A stretch of 64,000 nucleotides of DNA from Macrococcus hajekii (GTDB taxonomy: Bacteria > Bacillota > Bacilli > Staphylococcales > Staphylococcaceae), in the NCBI RefSeq assembly GCF_004359505.1, contig NZ_SCWE01000003.1, positions 1 through 64,000 of the forward strand. Direction: 5' to 3'. A program made the position numbers and the translations under genes. Below are positions 6,836-14,089 of this stretch, piece after piece (the stretch's first letter is position 1; the number at the start of each line of letters is the position of its first letter). Below the pieces are notes generated by a model. The model made no database searches and was not told the origin of the DNA. It saw only the letters and a program-made list of their open reading frames with translations.

Positions 6836-7282
6836 CTACTCCACCAGTCCTTTCTCTATCTCTTCAACTGTCATCAGTATTTTAGGGTGTTGTGTATACC
6901 GCTTCTCAGTTACTAATGATACGATTTGACCATCATCTACCCACACATGCTTATTCGCTGCATCCAGGACCGTCTTGACCAGGTTATCAATATCAGGCTT
7001 CTTGTTATGATAAGTACCGTACATCCGTTCTCTTTTAACTTTGGACGTACTTGCTGGCACCGGCATGCCGAACATCAGCGTGATCTTAATCTGTCCGGTC
7101 AACTCAAGCCTTGGCATCTGAGCTGCAATAAATGCCTTATGATGCATATAAGAAGCGGGCATATACGTTCGAACGCTATTTCCCACTCTCTTAAATCTGG
7201 GTCTTGGGGAATTCATCGGCTTATCAAAGCCTTTGACATCCTTGTACGTAATTGGAATAACTGTCACATTATTTTCCGGCAC
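6836..7282 (-). CDS. rusA: RusA-type Holliday junction resolvase
   Basis: 148 residues. The RusA signature KPDIDNLVKTVLDAANKHVWVDD (about 92-115) carries the catalytic aspartates, with the basic FGMPVPASTSK strand before it. RusA dimers cut four-way junctions symmetrically and resolve phage recombination/replication intermediates. Typical position: after the replication module. Start overlaps the end of the upstream gene by 14 nt. Confidence 0.92.
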   Translation of the reverse strand: MPENNVTVIPITYKDVKGFDKPMNSPRPRFKRVGNSVRTYMPASYMHHKAFIAAQMPRLELTGQIKITLMFGMPVPASTSKVKRERMYGTYHNKKPDIDNLVKTVLDAANKHVWVDDGQIVSLVTEKRYTQHPKILMTVEEIEKGLVE

Positions 7283-7478
7283 GCTGCCATCCCTCCTTAA
7301 TTATTCTAAAGTTTTCGTCAAAACAGCTTTTCCATACGCCGCCTGCAAACAATGGTCCTCTGATGCTTTCAAAGCACACAATGCGTTTATTCATGCCAGT
7401 GACTTTATATCGCTTGAAACTTCTCTTGTCCTCGATGATGGCGCCTACCGACAGCCGCTTCTCCTCTTTATTCTGCAT
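7269..7478 (-). CDS. Hypothetical phage protein, 69 aa
   Basis: Not recognised. Reads as a small beta-barrel-like protein (SVGAIIEDKRSFKRYKVTGM, RIVCFESIRG) with a basic N terminus, like other short phage proteins here. Overlaps RusA by 14 nt. Confidence 0.55.
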   Translation of the reverse strand: MQNKEEKRLSVGAIIEDKRSFKRYKVTGMNKRIVCFESIRGPLFAGGVWKSCFDENFRIIKEGWQRAGK

Positions 7479-7485
7479 AGGCTGC

Positions 7486-7671
7486 CTACTTCAAAAATGG
7501 CGGTCTGAAACAACGTTCGCCTTGGTATGTTCCACTGTTTGTGTCATTGCTGTAATAGGTATCGATTGCATCCTCACCCTCAGCGAATGTCTGAGAAATG
7601 AAGCGGAGCAGTAATGCTGCTCCGCTGACTGTTAGAATGACTTTACCGGTTGACATAATCATTTTAGCCAT
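7486..7671 (-). CDS. Small phage protein with hydrophobic N terminus, 61 aa
   Basis: RBS GGAGGT 7 nt before the ATG. Residues 5-30 (IMSTGKVILTVSGAALLLRF) can form one membrane helix or signal anchor; the rest is polar and acidic. Overlaps the upstream gene by 8 nt. Function unknown. Confidence 0.55.
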   Translation of the reverse strand: MAKMIMSTGKVILTVSGAALLLRFISQTFAEGEDAIDTYYSNDTNSGTYQGERCFRPPFLK

Positions 7672-8050
7672 TCATTTTACCTCCGCTTCTGAACATACTT
7701 CTGATGGATTGTGCTGCATTGACAAGTCGTTGCGTTGCTGATTGAGCTGATTTTACAATCTCGATTCCAGCCTCATTTAGGTTTCCTTTTACTTCTCCAG
7801 CTGCTCCAGCCATAGTATCTTTTGAAGATTTAACTGGCGCGATCATTTCGCTGTCACCTGGATTCATAACTTCCTTCCAGATGACTGACCGCTTCAGATC
7901 AGTCACTTTTATCAACTTTAGTTCTCTATTATTTTTAAAGTTGACCATAACCGCCCAGGGCTTTCGTTTGATTCTTTTAATTCTGCTGACCTTGTATAAC
8001 TCCTTTGTAAAAGAGTTTTTAAATACAACACCTCTGCTTACTCTATTCAT
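7664..8050 (-). CDS. Hypothetical phage protein, 128 aa
   Basis: Start set at 8050 (MNRVSRG) because AAGGGGG lies 9 nt upstream; a longer in-frame start at 8122 would overlap a well-supported small gene. The basic first half (KELYKVSRIKRIKRKPW...) looks nucleic-acid binding; the second half is Ala/Ser/Gln-rich and helical (SAQSATQRLVNAAQSIRSM). Not recognised. Confidence 0.55.
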   Translation of the reverse strand: MNRVSRGVVFKNSFTKELYKVSRIKRIKRKPWAVMVNFKNNRELKLIKVTDLKRSVIWKEVMNPGDSEMIAPVKSSKDTMAGAAGEVKGNLNEAGIEIVKSAQSATQRLVNAAQSIRSMFRSGGKMNG

Positions 8051-8162
8051 CCGCTTCATCCCCCTTAGCGTTCTCAGCCAGCTGTTGAGCTGACTGTTTA
8101 ACTGTGTTATCAAATCCTGCAATATAATCGTCAGATGTGATTGTTGTGTTAGATGTCTCCAT
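8043..8162 (-). CDS. Small acidic phage protein, 39 aa
   Basis: ATG at 8162 overlaps the end of the upstream gene; stop overlaps the next start. Residues are Thr/Asp-rich then helical (VKQSAQQLAENAKGDEADE). A GGAG lies 14 nt upstream, so translation probably depends on coupling. Confidence 0.5.
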   Translation of the reverse strand: METSNTTITSDDYIAGFDNTVKQSAQQLAENAKGDEADE

Positions 8163-8418
8163 CAGTCGCCCATCTCTCCTTTGCTATCATCAGTCTCATA
8201 AAGGCATCGCTATACATTCTTTCGTTGAGCTTATAGGCCACTGCGTCCCAGGTATCCGCTTCAATGATCTGGTTATCTATCACCTCTGCTATTTCCAGCT
8301 GCTTGATTGAGCCTTTATCAGTCAGCTTATAGGTACACTGCGCATAACGTCTGTAGCGCTGCAGTATCTGGCTGGCATAGCGGCTTAATCCATATTGTTT
8401 AAATGCGTCCTGTTTCAT
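8149..8418 (-). CDS. Hypothetical phage protein, 89 aa
   Basis: Not recognised. Helical, basic N-terminal half (YGLSRYASQILQRYRRYAQC) and a second helical segment (WDAVAYKLNERMYSDAFMRL). No catalytic motif. Overlaps the following small gene by 14 nt. Confidence 0.58.
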   Translation of the reverse strand: MKQDAFKQYGLSRYASQILQRYRRYAQCTYKLTDKGSIKQLEIAEVIDNQIIEADTWDAVAYKLNERMYSDAFMRLMIAKERWATDGDI

Positions 8419-8425
8419 ACGTCCA

Positions 8426-8497
8426 CTACTTTCCGAGTAATTCTCTTATTCTGTCTAAACAGTCTTTCTCTGTTCTTTTATCGTTTGAATGATGCAT
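8426..8497 (-). CDS. Possible 23-aa minicistron
   Basis: ATG at 8497 opens a charged 23-residue helix ending DRIRELLGK. The frame reads protein-like for about 25 codons further upstream (NYQQLININIGGIKF) without an ATG, so a non-ATG start is possible. GGAGG lies 12 nt before the ATG. Confidence 0.35.
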   Translation of the reverse strand: MHHSNDKRTEKDCLDRIRELLGK

Positions 8498-8548
8498 GTT
8501 AAACTTGATGCCTCCAATATTTATATTGATAAGTTGTTGATAATTAAT

Positions 8549-8571
8549 GACAGGAGCATGAAGCCCCTGTC
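8549..8571 (-). repeat. 9-bp hairpin after the 238-aa gene
   Basis: GACAGGGGC and GCTCCTGTC pair (one G-T) around TTCAT, right behind the upstream stop. No T-run follows, so it is more likely an mRNA stabiliser or processing site than a terminator. Confidence 0.45.
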
Positions 8572-8573
8572 TG

Positions 8574-9290
8574 TTAGCTTAAAATAGTGACGTTCTTACG
8601 GTTGATGTTCTCTCTGAGATAGTCTGCGATTGATTTTCTGGCCACGTTCTTCCATGCGCCGCCATCTGCTTCAAATAACGCTGCTTCAACGCCGTTACGT
8701 CCTTCGCGTAAACGGAAGACAAACGCTGATTCCGGCTGAGTCACTTCCGTGAATGTTCTGAATGGTTTCAGATGAACCGGATTAGGCACTTGTTCACTGC
8801 CGACTGTTGCAATGCCTTGTCTGACTTCAACACTCTGCGTAATGCCGTTATCACTCTGGTTACGCACGTTTTCGCTTCGAATATTACCGACGAGTCTTAA
8901 TACGTTTGCTGTTTCTTCATTAGGCACGAATACTGACTGCATCTGTACGTTGAACTCTTCCAGCTCCAGATAGCTTCCTAATGTCACTGCAGGCAGTTCC
9001 GCTTCCACTACTAAGAACTGATCACGGTCAGCATTATCGTTTAACTGTCCCATGACTTTCACTGTCCGGTGGTCATGGACAACGACTGATAGTTTTATCT
9101 GCTCCTGGTCTGTGTCGAAGTCGCTGTTGAGATAATCAACAAGTCCACTCAGTGTTGCAATCTTGAATGCCTTTGCTATAGGTTCAGTTATTTCTTGCAG
9201 TCGTTCATCAACAATCAAGAATGTTCTGTCACCTACTCTGTATCGTCTGTTGGTATGTTGTGCAATATATTGCATAGCTTCTTTAATCAT
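8574..9290 (-). CDS. Conserved phage protein of the replication module, 238 aa
   Basis: I recognise the general type (phage early proteins opening MIKEAMQYI...) but not a function. Predicted mixed alpha/beta, with a duplicated sense of paired strands (LSVVVHDHRTVKVMGQL, FVFRLREGRNG) and a possible DUF2303/YfdQ-like region around ANVLRLVGNIRSENVR. Lies next to the 132-aa protein below, a pair often found together in Firmicutes phages. No catalytic motif seen. Confidence 0.6.
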   Translation of the reverse strand: MIKEAMQYIAQHTNRRYRVGDRTFLIVDERLQEITEPIAKAFKIATLSGLVDYLNSDFDTDQEQIKLSVVVHDHRTVKVMGQLNDNADRDQFLVVEAELPAVTLGSYLELEEFNVQMQSVFVPNEETANVLRLVGNIRSENVRNQSDNGITQSVEVRQGIATVGSEQVPNPVHLKPFRTFTEVTQPESAFVFRLREGRNGVEAALFEADGGAWKNVARKSIADYLRENINRKNVTILS

Positions 9291-9305
9291 TTTTTATTCT
9301 CCTTT

Positions 9306-9704
9306 TTAGTTGAACATTGAGTTCTGTTTGATTGATGTTACTTTTTTCTGGTCCACTGGCTTGCCGTCATCTTCTCTCACTGTGCCTTTGTCATCAAAAT
9401 AGGTCTGGTCCTTAATACCTGATTTAAGTTCTTTTGCCACTGCCACCCCTTTCTCATCTAATCCAGTCATCATCTTGATTGGTACCGGCTTACGTGACTG
9501 AAGTGATGTCTTAGCCTGGACATCCAGGAAGAGAATTTCACGACTCTCGTCAGATGCAATTGATATCTCAAGTGTGACCTTCCGTTTCTTTTCGGGATCT
9601 GTGTTAAGGTCGTGAATGTTTTCCAGTACTTTTGCGAATGCATCATCAAAGCGTTCCTGTACTGCACCGTCTGCGAGTGTTGATAAATTGTTTTTAGTAT
9701 TCAT
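9306..9704 (-). CDS. Conserved phage protein (often annotated replication terminator protein), 132 aa
   Basis: Begins MNTKNNLSTLADGAVQERFDDA, a pattern seen in Firmicutes phage proteins that databases call 'replication terminator protein'. The name rests on weak similarity and I would not infer the activity. Acidic, helical start then beta strands (KVTLEISIASDESREILFLDV). Coupled in the replication module between SSB-side genes and the 238-aa protein. Confidence 0.6.
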   Translation of the reverse strand: MNTKNNLSTLADGAVQERFDDAFAKVLENIHDLNTDPEKKRKVTLEISIASDESREILFLDVQAKTSLQSRKPVPIKMMTGLDEKGVAVAKELKSGIKDQTYFDDKGTVREDDGKPVDQKKVTSIKQNSMFN

Positions 9705-9719
9705 CCTTTTATCCTCCTG

Positions 9720-9989
9720 TTATTTAGCATAATCACGCATCACTTCGAATAGGTCCGGTTGTCTGCGACTTCTTGTATCTTTACTTTCAGTTTTCAGCTG
9801 CTCTTTATAATAAAGATTGTTACGTTGCATATAATTAACTAACTCACTATCTCTCATGTATTCCATCTGAGGGTGTTTATCGCTACAACCGACGAACTGC
9901 ACACCGCCTTTCATCTTGATCTTGTTTGCTGCAAGAGTTCCATCCGATTCATATATCCACTTGTTGTGATTACTATCTGTTCTATTCAT
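9720..9989 (-). CDS. Hypothetical phage protein, 89 aa
   Basis: Not recognised. Polar, with a central GGVQFVGCSDKHPQMEYM segment and a basic C-terminal third (KDTRSRRQPDLFEVMRDYAK). Start overlaps the upstream stop (ATGA). Confidence 0.58.
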   Translation of the reverse strand: MNRTDSNHNKWIYESDGTLAANKIKMKGGVQFVGCSDKHPQMEYMRDSELVNYMQRNNLYYKEQLKTESKDTRSRRQPDLFEVMRDYAK

Positions 9990-10444
9990 CGGACTAACTC
10001 CGGAATTAAAATTTTATAAGAAATCATTGTTCTAATTTCATCCGGCATCATATCAATTTCTGATTTAGTAAATGATGTTATAAATGAATGGGTTTGGCTT
10101 TTATTATTGAACATGTAGCGATTATTAATTAAATCTAAATTAATGTATTCTTTATTATTTCCGCCGAAAACTTCACATAATTTCAAGCTGTATTTTTTTT
10201 CATCAATCCGTTCTAAAGGTGGTGTCGCTGCAAGGTCGCGTCCAAGGTTGAAAAGATTTTCTTTTAATATTGGTCCTAATGACTGGAAGTTACTAAAATC
10301 ATTATTAAACTGGTGCTGATTCGGTCCGATATACATTACAGTCACTCCGTTGTATTTGACCTTGATTTTACTTTCATTCATCACTGTGAGTTTATTGTCT
10401 AATATTTTAACCAACTCTATAAATTCATTAATTTTCATTTTCAT
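9986..10444 (-). CDS. Hypothetical phage protein, 152 aa
   Basis: Not recognised. AT-rich and Asn/Lys-rich compared with neighbours, hinting at more recent exchange. N-terminal strands (KIKVKYNGVTVMYIG) and helical C terminus (KSEIDMMPDEIRTMISYKI). Sits directly after ssb in the same operon. Confidence 0.58.
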   Translation of the reverse strand: MKMKINEFIELVKILDNKLTVMNESKIKVKYNGVTVMYIGPNQHQFNNDFSNFQSLGPILKENLFNLGRDLAATPPLERIDEKKYSLKLCEVFGGNNKEYINLDLINNRYMFNNKSQTHSFITSFTKSEIDMMPDEIRTMISYKILIPELVR

Positions 10445-10449
10445 CCTCC

Positions 10450-10962
10450 TTAAAACGGCAGATCATCATCACTGATGTCGATAGGTCCTGTTTGATTTGC
10501 GAATGGATTGTTGCCCGCTCCTGGTGAAAGGTTGCCATTGTGTTGTGCGCTCTGATTCTGACCAGGTGAAGCGGTCCGTCCACTGATATGGTCCTCGTAT
10601 GCATCCTCAAAGTCTTCAGTAGTCTTTCTATTCTGATTAGCAGCTTTAGGTTCTAGGAACTGCACTGAGTCACACACAACCTCTGTGACGTACACTTTGT
10701 GTCCTTCCTGGTTGTCATAGCTTCTTGACTGCAAACGTCCGTCTACGCCAGCCAGTGAGCCTTTACTAAGATAGTTATTAACATTCTCTGCTTGCTTCCG
10801 GAAAACAACACAGTTGATAAAGTCTGCTTGCCTTTCACCATTCGCATTCGTAAATGTGCGATTGACTGCCAGTGTGAATGTCGCGACTGCTACGCCAGAT
10901 GGTGTCACTCTGTATTCAGGGTCCTTAGTTAAACGTCCGACAAGTACGACTCTATTTATCAT
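10450..10962 (-). CDS. ssb: Phage single-stranded DNA-binding protein
   Basis: 170 residues: OB-fold ([18 protein letters not shown] to about residue 105), a Gln/Asn/Pro-rich linker and the acidic tip DISDDDLPF that recruits host replication/repair partners. It coats single strands at phage forks and during recombination. Start overlaps the end of the upstream gene by 11 nt. Confidence 0.95.
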   Translation of the reverse strand: MINRVVLVGRLTKDPEYRVTPSGVAVATFTLAVNRTFTNANGERQADFINCVVFRKQAENVNNYLSKGSLAGVDGRLQSRSYDNQEGHKVYVTEVVCDSVQFLEPKAANQNRKTTEDFEDAYEDHISGRTASPGQNQSAQHNGNLSPGAGNNPFANQTGPIDISDDDLPF

Positions 10963-11269
10963 TTGGCATAGCTCCCCAATTTAATTTGATTAAACCTTTC
11001 ATACCGACTAAATTTCTAGTTAAGACTTGGCAACGGTTCTCCGAAAGACCATGTTTATCAATGATTGCACTAACAACCTTTTCAGGATTTGAAGCAACGA
11101 ATCTTAGTGCCATATCCTGTGAGGAGGCATCACCCCTAAGAATTAATTGATCAAAGCCAGCAGCTGCCATTTCTTTAGCTCGATTTATAATTTGCTCTAC
11201 GACCTCATCCATATTCTCTTCTAACGAGTCTTCCTTGATTGCTTGCAACTCATTTACTAATTCATTCAT
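10952..11269 (-). CDS. Hypothetical phage protein next to SSB, 105 aa
   Basis: Not recognised. Helical and acidic; segment [33 protein letters not shown] suggests a helical bundle. Overlap with ssb suggests coordinated expression, perhaps a replication or recombination accessory. Confidence 0.58.
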   Translation of the reverse strand: MNELVNELQAIKEDSLEENMDEVVEQIINRAKEMAAAGFDQLILRGDASSQDMALRFVASNPEKVVSAIIDKHGLSENRCQVLTRNLVGMKGLIKLNWGAMPNDK

Positions 11270-11270
11270 G

Positions 11271-11453
11271 CTATCCTTCCTTCCTTTCGACTTCTGTGTA
11301 CTTGATTAGATTTTGTAGATATCGTAGCTGCAAAGCTACGTAGTGCTCTTCCTGACAACTCTGTATACGTCCATATACATCTTCAAGTACTCGAACTGGA
11401 AACTCATACTCTCCTGTCAATCTGTTGATTTCGTCGATTGCTGTGTTTGTCAT
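11271..11453 (-). CDS. Small phage protein, DUF6877-like, 60 aa
   Basis: 60 residues beginning MTNTAIDEINRLTGEYEFPV, then VRVLEDVYGRIQSC and a C-terminal YLQNLIKYTEV helix. The pattern matches my memory of the small DUF6877 phage family; function unknown. Coupled to the initiator gene by a 4-nt overlap. Confidence 0.55.
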   Translation of the reverse strand: MTNTAIDEINRLTGEYEFPVRVLEDVYGRIQSCQEEHYVALQLRYLQNLIKYTEVERKEG

Positions 11454-12367
11454 CTTGCACCAGCTCTTTCATAGTCCGGTAAATTAGTGATTTCTGAACC
11501 CTGGAAGACAATTACATTACTCGGATCAAGAAGCGGTTCATCATCATCGAAGAATTTAGCATTGCTATAAAACACTTTTTTAGCACTTGTGAAAATATAT
11601 CGTTCTAACGATTCGATAGATTCATTACTTTTCTTCCGTTTTTGATTGATCCGTTTAAGCATGTTAACGATATGCTCTTCAATATCTTCAAGTGTCATGG
11701 CCATCACATCATCATCAGAATTAAAGCTTGATTTTGCTTTGAGTAGAGCGGATTTGAGAACATGTATCTCGTCAATTTCAAACTTCATAAGGTAGCTGGC
11801 AATCATCGGAGGCATGTTCTGTAGTTCAACTTCTTTTTGTTCTTGAGAGTCATCTACAAAATTGTCAGATGAAAAATGATTCGTATGATTTGTATGACCT
11901 GGTTCTTGCTCTTTATCATTCGAATCATTCAAGTCATTATTACTTAAGTTATTATTTATTAAGTCATTATTACTTAAGTTATTATTACTAGGGACGGATT
12001 CTCCTACGTTGGAAAACCCGTTGTTGGATTCTCCTACGTAGGTTTTTCCTACATCGGTTTTTCCGTTCTGGATAGGTGTCTCGAAAACGTCATAATCGTA
12101 AGCACCAAGACGTCCCTTTTCATCCCTACTTCTTGAACGTCTAAGATAACCTGCTTCAATCAACTCTTTAATGCCTGCTTTCACACTGTCCTTACCATCC
12201 TTACAACTTTTAACTAGCTCTGCCTCATAGAATTTCCAGCCGTCCGGTTTCTCGAGCATTGTCGCCAGCAATCCTTTTGCCTTAAGACTTAGGTTATGGT
12301 CTTTTATTGATGTTTTATCCAGGATCATAAAACGTCCCGATTCTTTATGTGTTCTGTATATCGTCAT
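11450..12367 (-). CDS. Phage replication initiator (winged-helix N terminus, DnaD-like organisation)
   Basis: 305 residues. The first 95 form a winged helix typical of phage initiators (SLKAKGLLATMLEKPDGWKFYEAELVKSCKDGKD...ELIEAGYLRR). Residues about 105-145 are low complexity, encoded by the iterons and AT-rich repeats of the candidate origin. The C-terminal region (about 185-270) is helical. Like lambda O, it would bind iterons within its own gene and load the replicative helicase; no helicase or DnaC-like loader gene is visible, so a host loader may be used. The C-terminal family is not certain. Confidence 0.8.
   Translation of the reverse strand: MTIYRTHKESGRFMILDKTSIKDHNLSLKAKGLLATMLEKPDGWKFYEAELVKSCKDGKDSVKAGIKELIEAGYLRRSRSRDEKGRLGAYDYDVFETPIQNGKTDVGKTYVGESNNGFSNVGESVPSNNNLSNNDLINNNLSNNDLNDSNDKEQEPGHTNHTNHFSSDNFVDDSQEQKEVELQNMPPMIASYLMKFEIDEIHVLKSALLKAKSSFNSDDDVMAMTLEDIEEHIVNMLKRINQKRKKSNESIESLERYIFTSAKKVFYSNAKFFDDDEPLLDPSNVIVFQGSEITNLPDYERAGAR
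11931..12071. other. Candidate phage replication origin inside the initiator gene
   Basis: On the minus strand about four to five 15-bp units of the form nnCGTAGGARAAwCC run between 11996 and 12071, followed by an AT-rich block containing a perfect 26-nt direct repeat (11931-11956 and 11961-11986, 30-bp period) with the palindrome ACTTAAGT. Iterons beside an AT-rich unwinding element inside the initiator gene is the lambda-type origin design. Confidence 0.6.
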
Positions 12368-13103
12368 GACGCTTTTCCTCCTGTAAAAACTTATTAATAA
12401 AATACTGCTGACCCTTACCTGTTATTTTTGTTGTTCTAGTAGTTCTAATAGAACCATCCGGATTGTTATGAGTTCTCTTCTTAATGTCCATTAACTTCAT
12501 ATCCATACTTCTCTGAGTAGGTAGGTTATAGTTTTCTCCACGCTGTCTAATCAAATAGCCATTTTTTCTCATCCATTCAAATAGTCTGTTCTGTCCAATA
12601 CGCACACCATTCTGATTAAGCAGCTTAGCCAGTTCTCCAATAAGTATGGAGCTTGTACTTGCATCTACTGCATCTGCAAATAGTACTTTAGGCTTATCCG
12701 CTTCAATCTTCTCTTCAAGCCTGATGATTTTCTTATCTGCAAAGTGCAAAGCCCGCTTCATGACCATCTCTGGACTGTTCCATGCATTATCTACTTGGAT
12801 GAAATATTCTCGTACTTGATAGCCTTTTTCTGTTCCGGACATCATTGCAATATGCTTTGCCATCTCTAGTGACATAGAAAAGTCTTCAAGGTTTCTGATA
12901 GCTCCATTATTAACAACCGTAGTTGCAACTACACTTGTAAAATCTCTACCGAGTTTGAAATGTTTGAAGTTCTGATCTGCCCATAAACTGAATCGAGTCT
13001 TCACACCCAGTTCTCTATGCAACGTTCTTGCACTGACGACCACTTCGCCCGATTCATTTTCTCGTACAGGTACTAATTGATTACTCACTTTTAATTCGAG
13101 CAT
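12345..13103 (-). CDS. ant: Phage antirepressor (AntA plus KilAC domains)
   Basis: 252 residues. N-terminal AntA domain (about 1-115; ARTLHRELGVKTRFSLWADQ, FSMSLEMAKHIAMMSGTEKG) and C-terminal KilAC/ANT domain (about 135-245; SILIGELAKLLNQNGVRIGQNRLFEWMRKNGYLIRQ). Such proteins inactivate phage repressors or act in early lytic control. First large gene of the rightmost early operon after small proteins; its stop overlaps the initiator gene. Its leader carries the opposite-strand cassette described below. Confidence 0.9.
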   Translation of the reverse strand: MLELKVSNQLVPVRENESGEVVVSARTLHRELGVKTRFSLWADQNFKHFKLGRDFTSVVATTVVNNGAIRNLEDFSMSLEMAKHIAMMSGTEKGYQVREYFIQVDNAWNSPEMVMKRALHFADKKIIRLEEKIEADKPKVLFADAVDASTSSILIGELAKLLNQNGVRIGQNRLFEWMRKNGYLIRQRGENYNLPTQRSMDMKLMDIKKRTHNNPDGSIRTTRTTKITGKGQQYFINKFLQEEKRHDDIQNT

Positions 13104-13121
13104 GATTTCTAACTCCTTTTG

Positions 13122-13190
13122 TGTTATAATTACTTTGTAAATTTTATTAATTGCCCTTAACGATCAGGTGCCTGCCTGATCGTTTTTTTA
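13122..13190 (+). ncRNA. Candidate short opposite-strand RNA upstream of the antirepressor
   Basis: Extended -10 TGTTATAAT (13122-13130) 20 nt in front of the antirepressor start but pointing away, then CGATCAGG-TGCCTG-CCTGATCG and seven T (13161-13189). Predicted RNA about 50 nt, antisense to the antirepressor leader. Its -10 region matches the cassette at 1251 in 16 of 17 bases. No convincing -35; expression unproven. Confidence 0.48.
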
Positions 13191-13379
13191 TGCAAACCAA
13201 CCCCAAGCTTCCTTCGTGAGATGGCCGATTGCTGCAAATAAACAAAGAGTTAAAATCAATATCAATCCAGGTCCGTTTCCTTGCTCAATTATTGAAATAT
13301 ACGCAAGAGAAAGTGTAATTGATAAGCTAATGGCTCCTGATGCAATTAACACCACTAAAAACTGTGCTGTATCCTTCAT
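13188..13379 (-). CDS. Small two-span membrane protein, 63 aa
   Basis: Two hydrophobic helices (about 7-30 FLVVLIASGAISLSITLSLA and 38-55 PGLILILTLCLFAAIGHL) separated by a short acidic/Gly loop. Early lytic operon between DUF771-like and antirepressor genes. Not recognised; could be a superinfection or host-takeover membrane protein, which is speculation. Confidence 0.55.
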   Translation of the reverse strand: MKDTAQFLVVLIASGAISLSITLSLAYISIIEQGNGPGLILILTLCLFAAIGHLTKEAWGWFA

Positions 13380-13384
13380 ATGTT

Positions 13385-13660
13385 TTACTCTCCTTCAAGT
13401 AAGTAGTCCCAAATATAATCGATTGCAGGCTTAATTTTGATATAACGTTTACGACTACCTGGGAATCTCCTTATAAACCTTTTTTTAAATTCAGCATTCG
13501 GATATACTTTCTTTTTTAGATCTGCATCTGATATGCCACTGATTCGCTGAAACTCATCTGTATCAGCGAATCCAACATATTCTTGAGACGGTAAAGCCTT
13601 TTTAATTACCTCAGTAATAGTTTCTTCCAGTGAATTTAATTCAAGTTGGATATTCACCAT
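13385..13660 (-). CDS. DUF771-like phage protein, 91 aa
   Basis: Matches the pattern of DUF771 proteins that follow cro in staphylococcal and lactococcal phages: N-terminal acidic helix, then ISDADLKKKVYPNAEFKKRFIRRFPGSRKRYIKI and a C-terminal IDYIWDYLLEGE. The basic central part suggests DNA binding (excisionase-like). Function not established. Confidence 0.65.
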   Translation of the reverse strand: MVNIQLELNSLEETITEVIKKALPSQEYVGFADTDEFQRISGISDADLKKKVYPNAEFKKRFIRRFPGSRKRYIKIKPAIDYIWDYLLEGE

Positions 13661-13675
13661 TCACCACCTCCCATT

Positions 13676-13691
13676 TTCTCATATATGAGAA
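13676..13691. promoter_or_regulatory. Outlying repressor operator downstream of cro
   Basis: Perfect palindrome TTCTCATATATGAGAA. Its arms TTCTCA/TGAGAA are those of the operators in the cI-cro intergenic region, so it is probably a further repressor or Cro site, placed 3 nt after the cro stop. Confidence 0.6.
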
Positions 13692-13694
13692 ATT

Positions 13695-13898
13695 TTAATC
13701 AGAAAAAAGCTCGTCAATCGTAACGTTGAGATGCTTAGCAATTGCTGCAGCTTCATCAATCGTAAAGTTGCTCTTATTTCTGTTAATTTTTTGACTAAAT
13801 GTACCTACTGTTACATCGATTAAATCAGCTACTTCCTTATGCTTAATACCTCGTTCTTCCAAAGCTACACGTAACTTTACATAGCGTTCTTTTTTCAA
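13695..13898 (-). CDS. Cro-like XRE-family regulator
   Basis: 67 residues, essentially one helix-turn-helix domain (HKEVADLIDVTVGTFSQKINR, DEAAAIAKHLNVTIDELF). Divergent from the CI-like gene and first in the lytic operon, the Cro position. RBS GAGGTGATGA precedes the ATG. Confidence 0.88.
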   Translation of the reverse strand: MKKERYVKLRVALEERGIKHKEVADLIDVTVGTFSQKINRNKSNFTIDEAAAIAKHLNVTIDELFSD

Positions 13899-13923
13899 CT
13901 CATCACCTCAATCACTAGAAAAT

Positions 13924-14037
13924 TTCTCAAAAATGAGATTTCATAATTAAATATTACTATCCCATTTTTGAGAAGTCAACAAACATTTTTCAAAAATGGG
14001 AAAAAAGTTTGTAAAATACCTTGCAAAAATGAGAAAT
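13924..14037. promoter_or_regulatory. Lysis-lysogeny operator array
   Basis: Four copies of a TTCTCAAAAATGAGAA-like imperfect palindrome: 13924-13938, 13961-13974 (reverse), 13987-14002 and 14022-14036. One lies in the spacer of the cro promoter, one on the -35 of the repressor promoter, one between. The arrangement fits repressor/Cro control of divergent promoters. Confidence 0.7.
13951..13979 (-). promoter_or_regulatory. Lytic (cro) promoter
   Basis: -35 TTGACT (13979-13974), 17-bp spacer, -10 TAATAT (13956-13951) on the minus strand. The spacer holds an operator. Confidence 0.72.
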
Positions 14038-14049
14038 TAAATTTATTAT
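14021..14049 (+). promoter_or_regulatory. Lysogenic (repressor) promoter
   Basis: -35 TTGCAA (14021-14026), 17-bp spacer, -10 TATTAT (14044-14049). An operator overlaps the -35. Confidence 0.68.
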
Positions 14050-14089
14050 TAAATTTATAAAAATACAAATTTTGAGAGGAAACTTAAAT

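Noticed and set aside
6926-7300. 124-codon plus-strand frame opposite rusA
   Set aside because: Shadow of RusA; Cys/His/Ile-rich product with no signals.
8051-8122. Longer start for the 128-aa gene at 7664
   Set aside because: No RBS at 8122 and it would hide the better-supported 39-aa gene; AAGGGGG supports the start at 8050.
11931-11990. CRISPR-like repeat pair
   Set aside because: Only two units, AT-rich, in frame inside the initiator; better explained as an origin element.
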